From Victivallales bacterium (GTDB taxonomy: Bacteria > Verrucomicrobiota > Lentisphaeria > Oligosphaerales > Oligosphaeraceae), in NCBI GenBank assembly GCA_017431185.1, contig JAFRLP010000316.1, positions 1 through 5,728 on the forward strand: a DNA stretch of 5,728 nt, given 5' to 3'. Below the pieces are notes generated by a model. That model was not told the DNA's origin. It made no database searches and saw nothing but the letters and a program-made list of their open reading frames with translations. The position numbers were made by a program, and so were the translations under genes. Shown here one piece after another: positions 3,695 to 5,728 of the stretch (its first letter is position 1; each line of letters opens with the position of its first letter).

Positions 3695-5728
3695 TCACCG
3701 CTTGTCAGTGGTGGTTGTTGTCAGTTCCACCAGGAAGCAGGGAGAAGCCGTGGCATCCAAAAGTTCCTGGCCTTCGAGGACGAGGATGTTCAGTGCGCGT
3801 GAAGCGAGGGAGGCTGCGGAGCCATATTCCCGAGCCAGGATTTTCTTTTTTGTGAGGAGTGGTGCGCCATCGTCCCAGCACCAAGCATCAAGCACCTTGC
3901 GTGCCCCCAGGGCAATAGGGCGCTGCAAGTCCGCGAGCGGCTCCAACATCTCCTCGAACATTCCCTGCGCGGAGAGGATCGCCAACTGGAGTCCAAGCAT
4001 CTTACAGAATGGGGCGATGGCGTAGGCTGGCATAGACAGTTTCACCACCGCGAAGTCTCTTCCTCTGCATTGGAGTCGGCGGAGCACAAGCGGAGAGTCC
4101 TCCGCTGTGAATGCCTGGGCGCGGCGAAGCCAGGCATCCTGGGAGTCCCAGACGAAGAAGGTGGACGGCAACTTGACTTCAGGCGTTGCCTGGGAAAGCC
4201 CCCTAGGGGTGGCTTCCAGCACGGTTCTTCTGGGAGAGGCCGGCGGAGTCAGGCCCGCCAGGGAAGACGTGCAGGAGTCGCTCGTGCGCCGCCATGCGCC
4301 GTCGCTCCATTGCACGCCAAGATAGCAGGGCATGCTGGGGGCGACGCGGGTGTCTGCATAGACCCTGGCCAGTTCGTCGAGAGAGTCTGGCTCCACCAGG
4401 TGCGCATGCATCGCGCTGGCTAGGGCAGAAGTCCCCTCCCAATCCAGGCTGACACGCCAGGTGCAGAGTGCGGCAATCCTTCGCTCCCCTTGGGTTATGA
4501 TGGGAATCTCCAGGGCGGGAATGGCGAATTCCCTCCTGAAATAGTCTGCGTCGGTCGGGGCGAGCACGGGGCGGAAGGAGACGTCGGGGATGTTGCAGGC
4601 GTCGCGCTGGACAAGGCCATGTCTTTTGATGCCAGTTGTTTTGGAACTGACGCTTGCGCCTCTGTGGCAAAGGCGTCTCTCCGATGTCTCCACCGTAGGA
4701 GTGATGTGGACGAATTCGGCGGCGTTGCCCTCCATGTCGCATATACCCAGCGGATTTTTGGGAGAGGGTGCCAGAACGGAATGCATTCGTTTTGAGTCAG
4801 GCTTGGTCTCTGGAGGCATTTGGTTGGCCCAGCCGCCCAGGGCGGCGAACTCCCACTCCTCTTCCGTGGGTGGTCGGATGGCGTATCCTGGGGGAAGCAG
4901 TGCCAGGGCGTCCAGCCGCCTGGTCAATGCATGGCAGTAACGCAGGATGTCGTACCACCCCATCCGCTCCACTGGCATGTCGTTCCCCGTGTCCCTGGAG
5001 GGAACATGGGGGCCGCAGACCAAATGATACTGCCCGTTGGAGACCTCCCTTTCGTAGATCCAGTAGGGATAGTCGATGTCGCACGCCTTGCCGCTAGAGG
5101 GGGAGACGAAACGCCCCGGCGGCACAAAGGGCATGTTCAGGTGCGTATTCAAGGAGAAGGTGAAGGTCTTTCCCAGGCAGGCGGAGTTGTACGGGGCCAT
5201 TTTGTTGGCGAGTACATTTGCCTGGCTGACCAGCGATGCCCTTTTCTTCGGGGGCAGGCATTCAGTGCCCAGGGGGGAGGCCAGAAAGCCCAGCATACGA
5301 CCGACGGAGGCAAAACTCTCCTCCAGGTCGGGGATGCTTTTCACCGCCAGGTCTTGAAGGCTGTCGCGAAGGCGAATCAATTCCTCCAACGCTTGGGGAT
5401 GCTGATGCCGTGAGGCCAGAGACCTGGTTCGGGCAAGTGCCTGCTCTATCCGCCGAGTCTCCTCGTGAGGCAGCTGCAGGGAGAGACGCGGGAGAAAAGC
5501 ATCCCACCAACGGAGTTTTGTCGTGCAATCCGCCTCCTCGGCATTGGGCGATGGCTTTTTACCCTCCTTCCCCTCTTCTTGGCTGGACTGCACGAGGTTT
5601 GACGGTATTCGGACGGGAGTGCGCTCTTCCCTTGAAACGCCTTGTGAAGCACGCACCTTTCCTTGGTCTGAACGTAAGGAGAAGACAAAGAGGACGGAAA
5701 GTGCCAGGACAAGCATTAGTCCCAGGGC
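3695..5728 (-). CDS. Membrane-anchored SUMF1-domain protein with two probable C-type lectin-like domains (5' end may be outside window)
   Basis: Numbered from the ATG at 5714-5716, the product has 673 residues. Residues 1-14 (MLVLALSVLFVFSL) form a hydrophobic segment followed by Arg, so the rest is probably outside the cytoplasm. Residues 20-65 are a low-complexity linker and 83-180 are mostly helical. The SUMF1 (formylglycine-generating-enzyme-like) domain covers about 195-385: MPFVPPGRF, PVERMGWYD (248-256), RPPTEEEWEF (281-290), GICDMEGNAAEFV (324-336), RGAS (352-355) and SFRPV (380-384). The paired catalytic cysteines of true formylglycine-generating enzymes are not seen after RGAS, so a structural or binding role is likelier. 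Residues about 412-524 and 552-665 each look like a degenerate C-type lectin-like domain: HAHLVEPDSLDELARV, YLGVQWSDGAWR and FFVWD in the first; MLGLQLAILSAQGMFEEML, WCWDDGAPL and FLVEL in the second. The frame stays open to 5728 and adds ALGL before the Met, extending the hydrophobic stretch. The true start may therefore lie upstream. Confidence 0.8.
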   Translation of the reverse strand, partial: ALGLMLVLALSVLFVFSLRSDQGKVRASQGVSREERTPVRIPSNLVQSSQEEGKEGKKPSPNAEEADCTTKLRWWDAFLPRLSLQLPHEETRRIEQALARTRSLASRHQHPQALEELIRLRDSLQDLAVKSIPDLEESFASVGRMLGFLASPLGTECLPPKKRASLVSQANVLANKMAPYNSACLGKTFTFSLNTHLNMPFVPPGRFVSPSSGKACDIDYPYWIYEREVSNGQYHLVCGPHVPSRDTGNDMPVERMGWYDILRYCHALTRRLDALALLPPGYAIRPPTEEEWEFAALGGWANQMPPETKPDSKRMHSVLAPSPKNPLGICDMEGNAAEFVHITPTVETSERRLCHRGASVSSKTTGIKRHGLVQRDACNIPDVSFRPVLAPTDADYFRREFAIPALEIPIITQGERRIAALCTWRVSLDWEGTSALASAMHAHLVEPDSLDELARVYADTRVAPSMPCYLGVQWSDGAWRRTSDSCTSSLAGLTPPASPRRTVLEATPRGLSQATPEVKLPSTFFVWDSQDAWLRRAQAFTAEDSPLVLRRLQCRGRDFAVVKLSMPAYAIAPFCKMLGLQLAILSAQGMFEEMLEPLADLQRPIALGARKVLDAWCWDDGAPLLTKKKILAREYGSAASLASRALNILVLEGQELLDATASPCFLVELTTTTTDKR

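Overview
The window is a moderately GC-rich bacterial segment (my impression, not computed) with two complete genes, the tail of a third and most of a fourth. No RNA gene or insertion sequence is visible. An AAA-ATPase-like/PD-(D/E)XK family present in tandem, next to a large surface-type protein with a SUMF1 domain and C-type lectin-like folds, suggests a Gram-negative host-associated or anaerobic bacterium. Lentisphaerota or another PVC-group member is my guess, at low confidence, since no phylogenetic marker gene is present.

Layout. Positions 1-66 hold the last 21 codons of an AAA-ATPase-like/PD-(D/E)XK gene. Positions 67-748 are an intergenic region rich in repeats. It contains four copies of a GC-rich palindrome with the core GGCCGCGC-n3-GCGCGGCC, a 36-bp direct repeat with a 70-bp offset, a perfect 10-bp hairpin, and a good intrinsic terminator at 450-478. 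Positions 749-2317 encode a full-length second copy of the ATPase/nuclease-fold protein. Its last 66 bases match the upstream tail at 59 of 66 positions, so the two are close tandem paralogues. A strong AGGAGG-GTG start signal inside the repeat zone (605-619) is in frame with this gene and makes its start uncertain.

Positions 2318-2646 are a gap with no convincing gene, becoming AT-rich toward its end. Positions 2647-3675 encode a serine hydrolase of the class C beta-lactamase fold (SLTK, YSD and HTG motifs). Nineteen bases further on, and convergent with it, a minus-strand gene (3695 to beyond 5728) encodes a membrane-anchored protein with a helical linker, a SUMF1-type domain and, by my reading, two degenerate C-type lectin-like domains. 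Its frame is still open at the window edge, so the visible membrane segment may lie inside a longer protein.

Nothing ties the three modules into one pathway. The ATPase pair and its repeats look like a local duplication. The hydrolase and the SUMF1/lectin-like protein are convergent and probably independent. The most noteworthy items are the repeat mosaic with an embedded start signal and the SUMF1 plus tandem lectin-like architecture.
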